A stretch of DNA of 64,000 nt from Acidimicrobiales bacterium (GCA_025455885.1 JALOLR010000011.1:90852-154851), one strand, 5' to 3'; numbered from the stretch's first letter, positions 45,356 through 53,953 are shown. The notes: generated by a model not told the origin, from the letters alone. Translations and numbers: made by a program.

Positions 45356-45952
45356 CGAGCCGGTGGCCGAGACGTCGGTGAACTGCTGTGAGTCGAGGGC
45401 CCGGCAGTAGATCTCGAACGGCGGGCGGCCGCCGTCGGCCGGGTCGGGGAACACGTCGTGGATGGCCAGCAGGCCACCCGGCTCCACCCACGGTGTCCAC
45501 AGCTCGTAGTCGCGGTGGGCCGGCTCGGTGCCGTGGCCCCCGTCGATGAACAGCAGCGACAGCGGTGTGCGCCAGTGGCGCCCGACGGTCGGCGAGTCGC
45601 CCACGAGCGCCACCACCACCGGTTCGAGGCCGGCGTCGTGCACGGTGCGTCGAAAGCGGGGGAGGGTGTCGATGCGGCCCACCTCGGGGTCGACGAGGTC
45701 CGGTTCGTGCCACTCCCACCCCGGCTGGTTCTCCTCCGAGCCGCGGTGGTGGTCGAGCGCGAAGACGACCACGTCGCGTGCCCGGGCGGCCGATCCGAGG
45801 TAGATCGACGACTTGCCGCAGTAGCTGCCGATCTCGAGGATCGGCGACCCGCCCCGGGGGACCGTGATGGCGGCGTCGTGCAGCGCGAGGCCTTCGTCGG
45901 GAGGCATGAAGCCGCGGGCCTGCTCGGCGGCGTCGCGGTGCCGGGGGTCCAC
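45329..45952 (-). CDS. SAM-dependent methyltransferase (Methyltransf_24-like)
   Basis: About 207 residues from GTG 45952; ATG 45907 is an alternative. Motif I is SPILEIGSYCGKSSIYLG (about 45-62) and motif II VVFALDHHRGSEENQ. LLFIDGGHGTEPAHRDYELW supplies the DGGH acidic site typical of the Methyltransf_24/cephalosporin-hydroxylase-like group, and GGLLAIHDVFPDP is the motif after it. Many members modify sugars in nucleotide-sugar or envelope loci. It lies 5 bases downstream of the GtrA gene, so the two are co-transcribed. Confidence 0.8.
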   Translation of the reverse strand: MDPRHRDAAEQARGFMPPDEGLALHDAAITVPRGGSPILEIGSYCGKSSIYLGSAARARDVVVFALDHHRGSEENQPGWEWHEPDLVDPEVGRIDTLPRFRRTVHDAGLEPVVVALVGDSPTVGRHWRTPLSLLFIDGGHGTEPAHRDYELWTPWVEPGGLLAIHDVFPDPADGGRPPFEIYCRALDSQQFTDVSATGSLRVLRRTA

Positions 45953-45957
45953 CGGGC

Positions 45958-46449
45958 TCAGTCCTCGTCGGGGGTGTCGTCCTCGTAGATCTCCACGTGG
46001 AAGAGCTTGTCGAGGAGGAAGAAGCGCAGCACCCACAGCACGCCGAACGTCGCGAGCTGGGCGGCGAGGATGGCCACCCGGTTGCTGGTGTGGTCGTCGA
46101 CGTAGGCGATGACCGCGGTCGACATGACGAGCCCCGAGAACGTGAAGATCCAGAACGGCAGGATCTCCTTCTTCAGGTGGGAGCGCCCCCGCTTGCCCCA
46201 CACCCAGGCCCTGCTCATGTAGAAGGCGGGGACGGCGCCGATGCCCACCGACACGATGTTGGCGAAGGTGGGGCGCATCCAGCGTTGGAGCACGAACAAC
46301 AGGCCGGCGCCGATGACGACGTTGACCACCGACACCATCACGTAGCGGGGGCCCTTCGTCCGGACCTTGCCGAACACGGCGCCGAGCAGGCCGCCGGTGG
46401 GCGGGCCGGACTCGCCGGAGGGGCTCGTTTCGGCCGGATGGGTCTTCAC
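45958..46449 (-). CDS. GtrA-like membrane protein
   Basis: About 163 residues from GTG 46449, giving a short polar N-terminus before four predicted transmembrane helices. The helices are near YVMVSVVNVVIGAGLLFVLQ, FANIVSVGIGAVPAFYMSRAW, LPFWIFTFSGLVMSTAVIAY and LAAQLATFGVLWVLRFFLLD. FYMSRAWVWG matches the F-x-NRxWVF element of GtrA. GtrA-family proteins are thought to help move undecaprenyl-linked sugars or to assist GtrB-like transferases. No GtrB lies adjacent. Confidence 0.8.
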   Translation of the reverse strand: MKTHPAETSPSGESGPPTGGLLGAVFGKVRTKGPRYVMVSVVNVVIGAGLLFVLQRWMRPTFANIVSVGIGAVPAFYMSRAWVWGKRGRSHLKKEILPFWIFTFSGLVMSTAVIAYVDDHTSNRVAILAAQLATFGVLWVLRFFLLDKLFHVEIYEDDTPDED

Positions 46450-46558
46450 GGGTGGGGGTACCAACTCTGTGCGCGACGGACGAAGCAGCGTACCTCCGGG
46501 CTGCGGGCGGTGACAGACGGCGAGCGCCCGCCGCCGCCGGTCCCCCGGGCGGCGCCGG

Positions 46559-46564
46559 TACCCT
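46559..46564 (+). promoter_or_regulatory. -10 (TACCCT) of the PQQ sugar dehydrogenase gene
   Basis: TACCCT is followed by 9 bases and then ATG 46574, implying a leader of 0-3 bases. Confidence 0.4.
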
Positions 46565-46573
46565 CCAGACGCC

Positions 46574-47920
46574 ATGACGCCAGACGCGACGACGCCCGAC
46601 GGTCACCTCCTGTCCCCGCCTCCGACCTTCTCCCGCCGCGCCGGGCACCGGCGGCGCGGGGGAGGGGTCGTCGCCGTGGCGGTCGTCGCCGCTCTCCTGC
46701 TCGGCGCGTGCGGGGGGTCCGACGGCGGTGACGGCGCCGAACCGGCCGTGCCGGCGCCGTCGACGGGGCTGCCGAGCGGCCCTCCCGACAGCGGTCCTGC
46801 CGGTGCGGGGCCCGACGCCATCGAGGCCGACGTCGTGCTGACCCCGCTCGTGGACCTGGACCAGCCGACCGCCCTGGCGGCCCGCCCCGACGGCGGCGAG
46901 CTCTGGATCACCGAGCAGGACGGCACCGTCCGGCGGGTGGTCCGCACCGTCGAGCCCGGGGGATCGGACCGCTACGACCTCGATCCCGACCCGCTGCTCG
47001 ATCTGGGCGACCTCACCCGGGCCCGTGGCGAGCAGGGGCTGCTCGGCATCGCCTTCGACGAGACCGCCGACTCGGTGTACCTGTACCACACCGACCCGAC
47101 CGGCGACGTGGTGATCGCCGAGTACGCGGTGATCGCGGCCGACGGCGGTGCCACCATCGACGCCGGCAGCCGACGGGTGCTGCTCACCGTCCCCCATCGC
47201 GAGTTCGCCAACCACAACGGGGGCCAGCTGGTCCTCGGGCCCGACGGCTTCCTCTACGCCGGGGTGGGCGACGGCGGTGGGTCCGGCGATCCCGGCGACA
47301 ACGGCCAGGACACCGACGAGCTGCTCGGCAAGATCCTGCGCATCGACCCCAGCGCACCGACCGCGGACCGGGCCTACGCCGTGCCGGCCGACAACCCGTT
47401 CGCAGCCGGAGGCGGGCGGCCCGAGATCTACCTCTACGGCGCCCGCAACCCGTGGCGCTTCAGCTTCGACCGCGCCACCGGTGATCTGTGGGTGGCCGAC
47501 GTCGGGCAGAACGAGATCGAGGAGGTCAACCTGCTGGCCGCCCCGGACGGCGCCGGGCTCGGGGTGAACCTCGGCTGGAACTGGCGGGAGGGCGACCGGC
47601 CGTTCCGCGACGGGACGCCTCCCGAGGGCCTCGTCGACCCGATCCACACCTACGACCACCGCGACGGCAACTGCTCGGTGACCGGTGGCTACGTGTACCG
47701 GGGTACGGCCATTCCCGCGCTCCAGGGCGTCTACCTCTACGGTGACTACTGCGTGGGTGAGATCCGGGGGCTCCTGGTGCGAGACGGCGTCGTGCTCGAC
47801 GACCGCGCCCTGGGGGCGGTGCTCCCCGACCAGGCCCTGGTCAGCTTCGGTCAAGGGGTCGATGGCGAGCTGTACGTGCTCTCCGCGGGCGAGGGCCTGT
47901 TCAAGGTCGAGGCGGGCTGA
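46574..47920 (+). CDS. PQQ-dependent sugar (glucose/sorbosone-type) dehydrogenase lipoprotein
   Basis: Product of 448 residues. A signal with RRRGGGVVAVAVVAALLL is followed by lipobox LGAC (Cys about 47) and a Gly/Pro-rich linker. The beta-propeller domain starts near 90: LDQPTALAARPDGGELWITEQ and LGIAFDETADSVYLYHTD. NHNGGQLVLGPDGFLYAGVGD contains the His and Asn/Gly/Asp elements of soluble glucose dehydrogenase. YLYGARNPWRFSFD, DVGQNEIEEVN and LGWNWREGDRPF follow. It would oxidise sugars outside the membrane with PQQ or act as a sugar-binding propeller. The PAP2 gene follows after 2 bases. Confidence 0.88.
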   Translation: MTPDATTPDGHLLSPPPTFSRRAGHRRRGGGVVAVAVVAALLLGACGGSDGGDGAEPAVPAPSTGLPSGPPDSGPAGAGPDAIEADVVLTPLVDLDQPTALAARPDGGELWITEQDGTVRRVVRTVEPGGSDRYDLDPDPLLDLGDLTRARGEQGLLGIAFDETADSVYLYHTDPTGDVVIAEYAVIAADGGATIDAGSRRVLLTVPHREFANHNGGQLVLGPDGFLYAGVGDGGGSGDPGDNGQDTDELLGKILRIDPSAPTADRAYAVPADNPFAAGGGRPEIYLYGARNPWRFSFDRATGDLWVADVGQNEIEEVNLLAAPDGAGLGVNLGWNWREGDRPFRDGTPPEGLVDPIHTYDHRDGNCSVTGGYVYRGTAIPALQGVYLYGDYCVGEIRGLLVRDGVVLDDRALGAVLPDQALVSFGQGVDGELYVLSAGEGLFKVEAG

Positions 47921-47922
47921 CC

Positions 47923-48741
47923 GTGGACGACGTCGCCCCCGGTGTGGTTCCGCCGGCGGCACGTTCCACGGTGTGGGCGGGTTGGCGGCGCCGTGACCTC
48001 GGCGACGGGTCGGTGCTGTTGTGGTGGCGCGAGCTGGTGATCGTGGGGGCCGTCTACCTCGCGTACGAGACCGTTCGCAACGTCTCGAAGTCGAACGCCG
48101 AGGCGGCCTACGCCAACGCCATGCGGATCATCGACTGGCAACAGGGCCTCTGGCTGTGGCACGAGCAGGCCCTCCAGGACTGGGCCCTCGAGTTCCGACC
48201 GCTGATCGTGGTGTCCAACTACTACTACGGCGCCGCCTACATGGTCGTCACCATGGCCGGCCTGTTGTTCCTGTACCGCCGCTTCCCCGACGACTACCCC
48301 CTGTGGCGCAACACGCTGCTCATCGGCACGCTGCTCGGCCTCGTCGGCTTCGCCACCTTCCCGCTCATGCCCCCCCGCCTGCTCGACACGATGGGCGACG
48401 GCCGGGCCTTCGGCTTCGTCGACACCATGGTGGCCTATCCGACGCTGTGGTCGTTCGACTCCTCGGCCATGCAGACCATCTCCAACCAGTTCGCGGCGAT
48501 GCCGTCGCTGCACTGCGGCTGGGCGTTCTGGGGGATGTGGGTGTTCCTCCCCCGCGTGCGGTCGTGGTGGGCCAAGAGCCTCGCCGTGCTCTACCCGGCG
48601 ACGACGATCTACGTGGTGGTCATCACCGGCAACCACTACCTCCTCGACGCGGTGGGAGGCCTGGCCATCTTCGTGATCGGCTACGGCGCGGCGAGGGTCG
48701 TCACCCGGGCCGGCCGCCGCCGGCCGGCCGTCGCGCCATGA
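47923..48741 (+). CDS. PAP2-superfamily phosphatase/inositol-phosphotransferase-like membrane protein
   Basis: Product of 272 residues, GTG 47923 directly after the dehydrogenase stop. Helices begin around 35 and the start of the PAP2 core is NYYYGAAYMVVTMAGLLFLY. Motif 2 is AMPSLHCGWAFWGMW (Ser-x-His) and motif 3 is VITGNHYLLDAVGGLAIFV (His-x4-Asp). The ERxxxD-like preface NAMRIIDWQQGLWLWHEQ is typical of the AUR1/IPC-synthase-like PAP2_3 group. It may transfer phosphoinositol or dephosphorylate a lipid carrier. Its last 41 bases overlap the convergent GT4 gene. Confidence 0.85.
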   Translation: MDDVAPGVVPPAARSTVWAGWRRRDLGDGSVLLWWRELVIVGAVYLAYETVRNVSKSNAEAAYANAMRIIDWQQGLWLWHEQALQDWALEFRPLIVVSNYYYGAAYMVVTMAGLLFLYRRFPDDYPLWRNTLLIGTLLGLVGFATFPLMPPRLLDTMGDGRAFGFVDTMVAYPTLWSFDSSAMQTISNQFAAMPSLHCGWAFWGMWVFLPRVRSWWAKSLAVLYPATTIYVVVITGNHYLLDAVGGLAIFVIGYGAARVVTRAGRRRPAVAP

Positions 48742-49888
48742 GCTCGATCGCCGCCCGGTAGCTCGCCACGTTCCGGCCCACCACGACCGACCAGTCCACC
48801 GGCGAGGCCTCGCTGCGGTTGTGGGTCGTGATGGTCCGGCGCAGGTCGTCGTCGACCACGATCCGGATCAGCTCGCGGACCATCTCGGCGTCGTCCCTGG
48901 CGAGCAGTCCCTCCTTCTCGTGCGTGACGAACTCGCGGATGCCGGTGCGGGCCTTCGCCACGACGGGCAGGCCGGCACAGCGGGCCTCGAGCGCGGCGAT
49001 CCCGAACGACTCCAGGTTGGCGGGCGCGACGAAGACGTCGCTGCGGGCGAAGTAGCCGCGGATCTCCTCGCGGGTGCGGCGGCCGATCAGGTCGACGACC
49101 TCGCTGAGGCCGTTGGTGCGGAGGTACTTCTCGAGCTGCGGGCGTTCCGGGCCGTCACCGATGACGATGACCCGGAGCCGTCGTCCGGGGGGCAGCGCGG
49201 CGTGCACGCGGCCCACCATCCTCAGCATCTGCAGCGGGCGCTTGCGGGGGGCCAGGCGCATCACCGAGACGAGGGTCACCGTCGTCGGGTCACGTTCGAC
49301 GGGCTCGACGCGCCAGGCCTCGTCGTCGATGCCGTTGGGCAGCACCACCACCGGTCGCCCCGGTCCGGCGATGCGCCGGATCGGTTCGGCGGCCACGTCG
49401 CTCACCGCCGACAGGACCACCGGCCACTGCGACCAGTGGGCCAGTCGGTCGAGGCCCGCGAAGGCCGGGGCGGCGTAGCTCCACATGCAGTGCACGGTGA
49501 TCACCGTCGGGATACCGATGGCCTGGGCCCGGCGGGCGGCCAGGTAGGCCATCGGGGACGCGAGGCCGCCGTGGAAGTGGGCGACGTCGACCCGCTCCTC
49601 GACGAGGAGGTCGGTGGCGAGGCGGAACGTGGACGGCAGGAACGGAACGTCGAAGGGCAGCAGCGGGACGTCCATGCGCCGCACCCGCACGCCGTCGACG
49701 ACGTCGGGGCCCGCGGTGGGGGTCACCACGACGACCTCGTGACCGGCCGCTGTCAGGTTCCTCGCGAGGTCGTGGGCCTGCATCTCTATGCCCCCGAGGC
49801 GGGGCACGTAGCAGTCCGAGACGATGCCGACGCGCAGCGGCCCGGTGGCCGGCTCGGGGGCGTCCGTCGAGGTGTCGGCGTCGGTCAT
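48701..49888 (-). CDS. GT4 family glycosyltransferase (PimB/MshA-type fold)
   Basis: Product of 395 residues, ATG 49888 with GGGAGG 6 bases upstream. N-domain: RVGIVSDCYVPRLGGIEMQ (about 19-37) with the donor loop. FHGGLASPMAYLAARRAQAI follows. C-domain: VVLPNGIDDEAWRVEP, LVSVMRLAPRKRPLQML, VIVIGDGPERPQLEKYL and ESFGIAALEARCAGLPVVAKA (E-x7-E). Relatives include phosphatidylinositol mannosyltransferases and MshA. The divergent PIG-L deacetylase next door invites comparison with mycothiol genes, but the exact identity is not shown. Confidence 0.88.
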   Translation of the reverse strand: MTDADTSTDAPEPATGPLRVGIVSDCYVPRLGGIEMQAHDLARNLTAAGHEVVVVTPTAGPDVVDGVRVRRMDVPLLPFDVPFLPSTFRLATDLLVEERVDVAHFHGGLASPMAYLAARRAQAIGIPTVITVHCMWSYAAPAFAGLDRLAHWSQWPVVLSAVSDVAAEPIRRIAGPGRPVVVLPNGIDDEAWRVEPVERDPTTVTLVSVMRLAPRKRPLQMLRMVGRVHAALPPGRRLRVIVIGDGPERPQLEKYLRTNGLSEVVDLIGRRTREEIRGYFARSDVFVAPANLESFGIAALEARCAGLPVVAKARTGIREFVTHEKEGLLARDDAEMVRELIRIVVDDDLRRTITTHNRSEASPVDWSVVVGRNVASYRAAIELMARRPAGGGRPG

Positions 49889-50034
49889 GGCCGACCTCCC
49901 TGATCGGGGCCACGCAGGGCGTCACCGTAGCCCCGGACCTCCCGTGCCCCGTCGTCCCCCCTCGTGCTCCCTCGTCTCCTCCCCGTGCCCGCGACCGGGC
50001 CGGCGGTCCGACGGGGCCTTGGGGGTGCAACTGC

Positions 50035-50040
50035 CAGAAT
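50035..50040 (+). promoter_or_regulatory. Leaderless -10 (CAGAAT) of the PIG-L gene
   Basis: CAGAAT is followed by 6 bases (GCCCGG) and then GTG 50047. The same 6-base spacer precedes GTG 58631. Confidence 0.4.
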
Positions 50041-50046
50041 GCCCGG

Positions 50047-50880
50047 GTGACCCGGAGGACCATCGTGGCGTTCCACGCCCATCCCGACGACGAGGCCCTC
50101 CTCACCGCCGGCACCCTCGCCCGGGCCGCCGCCGAGGGGCATCGCACCGTCCTGGTCCTGGCCACGAGGGGTGAACGCGGCGACGTCGGGGCGGACGTCC
50201 TCGCCGAGGGCGAAGCGCTCGGGGGTCGCCGCTCCGCCGAGGCCGAGGCGTCGGCCCGGGCCCTCGGCGTGGCCCGCCTCGAGTTCCTCGACCTGCTCGA
50301 CTCGGGGCACGCCCCGGCCGCCGACGGGACCTGGCCGTCGCGGTCGCTGTGCGCCGCCGACCGGCACGACGTGGCCCACCGCCTGGCGGCGCTGCTCGTC
50401 GAGGAGCGCGCCGACGTCCTCCTCGCCGACGACGCCAACGGCGGGTACGGCCACCCCGACCACCGGCGCGTCCACGAGGTGGCGTGCCTGGCCGCCGACG
50501 CGACGGGGGTGGTGCGCTACGAGGCGACCGTCGACCGCGACTTCCTGGCCGGGGGCGTGGCGCTGGCCGAGTCGATGGGCCTGGCCGTGCCCGACGGCTT
50601 CGTCCCCCCGGACGTGTCGGCCTGGTACACCCCCGCCGACCGGATCACCCACGCCGTCGACGTCACCGGCTGGCTCGACGCCAAGCGGGCCTCCATGCGG
50701 GCCCACGCCAGCCAGGCCACCGGTGCCCCCGACACCGTGCGGACCCTGGCGGTGTTCCTCGACCTCCCCGACGACGTGTACGCGTCGGCCTTCGGCACGG
50801 AGTGGTTCACCCGTCCCGGCGCACCCACCGAGCCGCGCTCGACCGACCTGCTCGCGGGCCTGTCGAACGTGGGCCGATGA
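50047..50880 (+). CDS. PIG-L family deacetylase
   Basis: Product of 277 residues from GTG 50047. The zinc motif AFHAHPDDEALLTAGTLARA (about 8-27; His-Pro-Asp-Asp) and the second ligand in YGHPDHRRVHEVA are intact. VLATRGERGDVGADVLAEG follows the first as in MshB-like proteins. The family de-N-acetylates GlcNAc-inositol, GlcNAc-phospholipids and similar. Its stop overlaps the ATG of the membrane protein downstream (ATGA), so the two form an operon. Confidence 0.92.
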   Translation: MTRRTIVAFHAHPDDEALLTAGTLARAAAEGHRTVLVLATRGERGDVGADVLAEGEALGGRRSAEAEASARALGVARLEFLDLLDSGHAPAADGTWPSRSLCAADRHDVAHRLAALLVEERADVLLADDANGGYGHPDHRRVHEVACLAADATGVVRYEATVDRDFLAGGVALAESMGLAVPDGFVPPDVSAWYTPADRITHAVDVTGWLDAKRASMRAHASQATGAPDTVRTLAVFLDLPDDVYASAFGTEWFTRPGAPTEPRSTDLLAGLSNVGR

Positions 50881-52088
50881 CCTCCGGGGCCGCCGACGAC
50901 CCGAGCGGCGAGGGTCCGCCGCCCGACCGGCCCGACGAACCTGTCGACGAACCTGTCGACTGCCCTGTCGACGAACTCGTCGACGACCCTGCCGACCTGC
51001 GGGCGGTGGTCGAGAACGAGCTGCACCGCAAGAGCCCCGGGCGCCGGGTGCTCGAGGCGACGGTGTCGCTCGCCATCGTCGGGGTGCTGTTCGCCTTCGT
51101 CGTGCCGGCGGTGACCGACGCCCACTACTCCGAGATCTGGCGCGAGATCCAGAAGCTCGACTGGCTCCAGGTCGCCGGCCTGGCCTCGCTGTGGATGTTC
51201 AGCATGGTGCTCTACACGGGGGTGCTCACCACCACGCTGCCCGGGCTCAGCCACCCCCAGGCCCTCACGGTGAACTTCGCCGGCAGCGCCGTGTCCAACG
51301 TGGTGCCCTTCGGCGGGGCGGTCGGCGTTGGGGCGACGTATGGCGTCGAGATGTCGTGGGGCTTCCGCGTGAGCGCCATCACGCTGTCGATCCTCGTGTC
51401 GGGGATCTGGAACGTGCTCACCAAGCTCGCCCTCCCGGTCGTGGCCCTGGTCCTGTTGGTGGTCACGGGGCGATCGACCGCCGAGCTGCTGGCGCCCACC
51501 CTCCTCGGCCTCGCTGCGCTCACCGTCGCCGTCGTGGTGCTCTCGCTGGTGCTGCGCAGCGAGTCGCTCGCCGCGGCCGTCGGCGCCGTCGCCCAGCGGG
51601 TCGTCACGCCGCTGGCCCGGTGGGTGCGACGGTCGTCGGCACCCGACATGGTGGGCGCGGTGTGCTCGTTCCGGCGCCGCAGCATCGGGTTGCTGCGCAC
51701 CCGGTGGTGGCGGATCAGCTTGTGGATGCTCGGCTACAACCTCGGTCAGTTCCTGTTGCTCCTGGCGTGCGTGCGGGCCATCGGCATCGGGACCGAGGAG
51801 CTCGGGTGGGTGGAGGTGTTCGCCGCCTTCGCCTTCGCCCGGCTGCTCGAGACCATCCCGCTGACCCCCAGCGGCGTGGGGTTCGTGGAGGCCGGGGCGG
51901 TGGCCGCCCTGATCGGCTTCGGTGGCGGCGACGCGGCCGCCGCGGCGGCGGTGTTCCTCTTCCGCGGGTTCACCTACCTCGCCGAGATCCCCCTGGGGCT
52001 CGCCGCCTGGGGCGTGTGGGCCACCAAGCGGTCGTGGCGGGCACCCCAGCCGGCTGAAGTGCCCGCCCGCCCGTCGGTCCCGAGCTGA
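50877..52088 (+). CDS. LPG-synthase-TM/UPF0104-type membrane protein, flippase-like
   Basis: Product of 403 residues. A long acidic N-terminus with PVDE repeats (about 20-40) precedes about eight helices. LDWLQVAGLASLWMFSMVLY, FAGSAVSNVVPFGGAVGVGA (the SNVxPxGG motif of this superfamily) and LLETIPLTPSGVGFVEAGAV (IPxTPGGxG-type) identify the LPG_synthase_TM family. Members flip or transfer lipid-linked groups, as in MprF flippase domains. It is coupled to the PIG-L deacetylase and may export its glycolipid product (inference). Confidence 0.82.
   Translation: MTSGAADDPSGEGPPPDRPDEPVDEPVDCPVDELVDDPADLRAVVENELHRKSPGRRVLEATVSLAIVGVLFAFVVPAVTDAHYSEIWREIQKLDWLQVAGLASLWMFSMVLYTGVLTTTLPGLSHPQALTVNFAGSAVSNVVPFGGAVGVGATYGVEMSWGFRVSAITLSILVSGIWNVLTKLALPVVALVLLVVTGRSTAELLAPTLLGLAALTVAVVVLSLVLRSESLAAAVGAVAQRVVTPLARWVRRSSAPDMVGAVCSFRRRSIGLLRTRWWRISLWMLGYNLGQFLLLLACVRAIGIGTEELGWVEVFAAFAFARLLETIPLTPSGVGFVEAGAVAALIGFGGGDAAAAAAVFLFRGFTYLAEIPLGLAAWGVWATKRSWRAPQPAEVPARPSVPS
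50934..50993 (+). repeat. 12-bp coding repeat (Asp-Glu-Pro-Val)
   Basis: Five in-frame units of the GACGAACCTGTC type, the last two diverged, encode an acidic tail in the flippase-like protein. Confidence 0.8.
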
Positions 52089-52106
52089 CGCCTGTCGCCC
52101 TCCTCG

Positions 52107-53030
52107 TCACGGCCCAGGGGCTGCCGGGAGAACCTCGGCGACCGCCGTGCGCAGCGCGGCGAGGGCGTCGGCCCGCTGGTTGCCGCGGCCCAGGTGGAGG
52201 TCGGGGACGACGACCTCGGCGACGCCGGCGTCGTGCCACGCGCCCACGAGCTCGGCGAACGCCTCCGGCGGACCGGCGAAGGCCGCCCGGGGGGCGTGCC
52301 GGTCGACGAACGCCCTCGCCTCGGTCGCGTCGTCGGTGAGGAGGACGAGGGCCTGCACGCTCCGCTCGATCTCGGCGGGGTCCCGGCCGAGCTCCTCGCT
52401 GCGGCGGTCCAGCACGGCCGAGCGCTCGGCGAGCGGTCCGGGCAGCGCCCAGAGGTTCCACACGTCGGCGTGGCGGGCCACCACCTCCAGCATCCGATCC
52501 CCCTTCGCGCCCACCAGCAGCGGCAACCGGGGCTGGACGGGCTTCGGCTCGGCGATCGCGTCGGTGAGGTGCACCGTGACGCCGTGCAGCGTGGTGCGCG
52601 GCCGGTCGAGGAGCCCCCGGATCGCCGCGCACGTCTCGTCGAGCAGCCGGACGCGGTGCCCCGGGGAGGGCAGCGCGATGCCGTACTGCTCGTGCTCGTT
52701 GGCCTGCCACCCGGCGCCGAGGCCGAGGACGAGGCGGCCGCCGCTCACGTGGTCGACCGTGGCGGCCCACCGGGCCACCACCGCCGGGTGCCGGTAGGTC
52801 GCGCCCAGCACCAGCGGCCCGACCCGCACCCGGCTCGTGACGGCGGCCAGCGCCGCGACGGCCGCGGTGGCCTCCCACGTCGGGCCCTCGACGGGTCCGA
52901 ACCGGTGCCCGTCGCCCATGAAGTGGTCGGCCACGTACACCCCGTCCCACCCGGTGGCATCGGCGTGGACCGCTGCGCCCAGCACGTCCGCCCACGGCTG
53001 CTGGGCGAGGGGCCAGACGGCGAGACGCAT
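52107..53030 (-). CDS. LLM class F420-type oxidoreductase
   Basis: Product of 307 residues. N-terminal MRLAVWPLAQQPWADVLG, GVYVADHFMGDGHR, VGPLVLGATYRHPAVVARWA and GRLVLGLGAGWQANEHEQYG follow the F420-dependent luciferase-like pattern. PKPVQPRLPLLVGAKGDRML is typical of the glucose-6-phosphate-dehydrogenase-like (FGD/Mer) branch, as is AEVVVPDLHLG near the end. The ATG at 53030 is only 17 bases from the divergent SDR start. Probably a redox step on a lipid or secondary alcohol; the substrate is unknown. Confidence 0.85.
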   Translation of the reverse strand: MRLAVWPLAQQPWADVLGAAVHADATGWDGVYVADHFMGDGHRFGPVEGPTWEATAAVAALAAVTSRVRVGPLVLGATYRHPAVVARWAATVDHVSGGRLVLGLGAGWQANEHEQYGIALPSPGHRVRLLDETCAAIRGLLDRPRTTLHGVTVHLTDAIAEPKPVQPRLPLLVGAKGDRMLEVVARHADVWNLWALPGPLAERSAVLDRRSEELGRDPAEIERSVQALVLLTDDATEARAFVDRHAPRAAFAGPPEAFAELVGAWHDAGVAEVVVPDLHLGRGNQRADALAALRTAVAEVLPAAPGP

Positions 53031-53035
53031 CGGCT

Positions 53036-53042
53036 TAGTCTG
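53036..53042. promoter_or_regulatory. Overlapping divergent leaderless -10 elements
   Basis: Plus strand: TAGTCT (53036-53041), 6 bases, ATG 53048. Minus strand: CAGACT (53042-53037), 6 bases, ATG 53030. The same bases serve both directions, so only one gene can be initiated at a time. Confidence 0.5.
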
Positions 53043-53047
53043 GCCCG

Positions 53048-53845
53048 ATGGACGATCTCTTCGACCGGAACTCGATCCTGCTCACCGACCGCGTGGCCCT
53101 CGTGACCGGCGCCGCGGTCGGCATCGGGGCGGCCACCGCCCGGCTGTTCGCCCGGTGCGGCGCCACCCTGTCGCTGTGCGATCGGGACGCCGAGGGGCTG
53201 GCGGCCACCGCGGCGGCGGCCGAGGCGGCGGGGGCGACGGTGCACACCGGCGTGCTCGACGTGCGCGACAGCGCCGCGGTGGACACCTACGTCGCCGGCG
53301 CCGTCGAGCAGCTCGGGAAGATCGACGTGCTGGTCAACAACGCCGGGGGCACGTTCGTGAGCCCGTTCCTCGACGTGTCGGCCAAGGGGGAGGCGTCGCT
53401 GATCGCCGAGAACTTCACCCAGGTCACTCACTTCATCCGCACCGTGGTGCCCCACATGCCCGACGGCGGCTCGATCATCAACCTCACCTCGGTCGAGGCC
53501 CACCAGGCCGGCCCGGGGTTCGCCGTGTACGCCGCCATGAAGACGGCCGTGTCGAGCCTCTCGAAGTCCCTGGCCCTCGAGCTCGGCGGGCGGCGCATCC
53601 GCGTCAACAACATCGCCTCCGACGCCCAGCCCAGCGAGGGCGAGAAGGAGGCCCGGGCGGCGATGCTCGCCAGCGAGCCCGAGTTCATGCCCGCCTACAC
53701 CCCACCGGTCGGGTTCTTCGGCACCCCGGAGGACTCGGCGGCGGCGGCGCTGTACCTCGCCAGCGACCTCTCCCGGCTCGTGACCGGGTCCACCATCCAC
53801 GTCGACGGCGGCACGTGGGCCGCCGGCGGTTGGCAGCGACAGTGA
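53048..53845 (+). CDS. SDR family oxidoreductase
   Basis: Product of 265 residues. Cofactor loop TGAAVGIGAATARLFARCGA (about 19-38) with LCDRDA (Asp, NAD preference). VLVNNAGGTFVSPFLDV, catalytic Ser in INLTSVEAHQAG and Tyr/Lys in YAAMKTAV. Late DRLVTG-type segment SRLVTGSTIHVDGG is standard. It is divergent from the LLM gene and upstream of a second SDR on the same strand, 108 bases apart. The substrate is unknown. Confidence 0.88.
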   Translation: MDDLFDRNSILLTDRVALVTGAAVGIGAATARLFARCGATLSLCDRDAEGLAATAAAAEAAGATVHTGVLDVRDSAAVDTYVAGAVEQLGKIDVLVNNAGGTFVSPFLDVSAKGEASLIAENFTQVTHFIRTVVPHMPDGGSIINLTSVEAHQAGPGFAVYAAMKTAVSSLSKSLALELGGRRIRVNNIASDAQPSEGEKEARAAMLASEPEFMPAYTPPVGFFGTPEDSAAAALYLASDLSRLVTGSTIHVDGGTWAAGGWQRQ

Positions 53846-53940
53846 CGATGGCGCCCTCCTCGGCTGCGCCTCGTCGGGACGCGGTGCGGCTCGGTCGCTG
53901 GCGCTTCCCCTCGCCGCCCGTCTGACCGTGTTCGGCGTTC

Positions 53941-53946
53941 TAGGGT
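53941..53946 (+). promoter_or_regulatory. Leaderless -10 (TAGGGT) of the second SDR
   Basis: TAGGGT is followed by 7 bases and then ATG 53954. The 108-base gap before this gene holds nothing else recognisable. Confidence 0.5.
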
Positions 53947-53953
53947 CCTCGCA

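Noticed and set aside
48701..50880. Mycothiol genes mshA/mshB
   Set aside because: A GT4 enzyme and a PIG-L deacetylase are divergent neighbours, but the GT4 resembles PimB-type enzymes as much as MshA, and mshC/mshD are not here.
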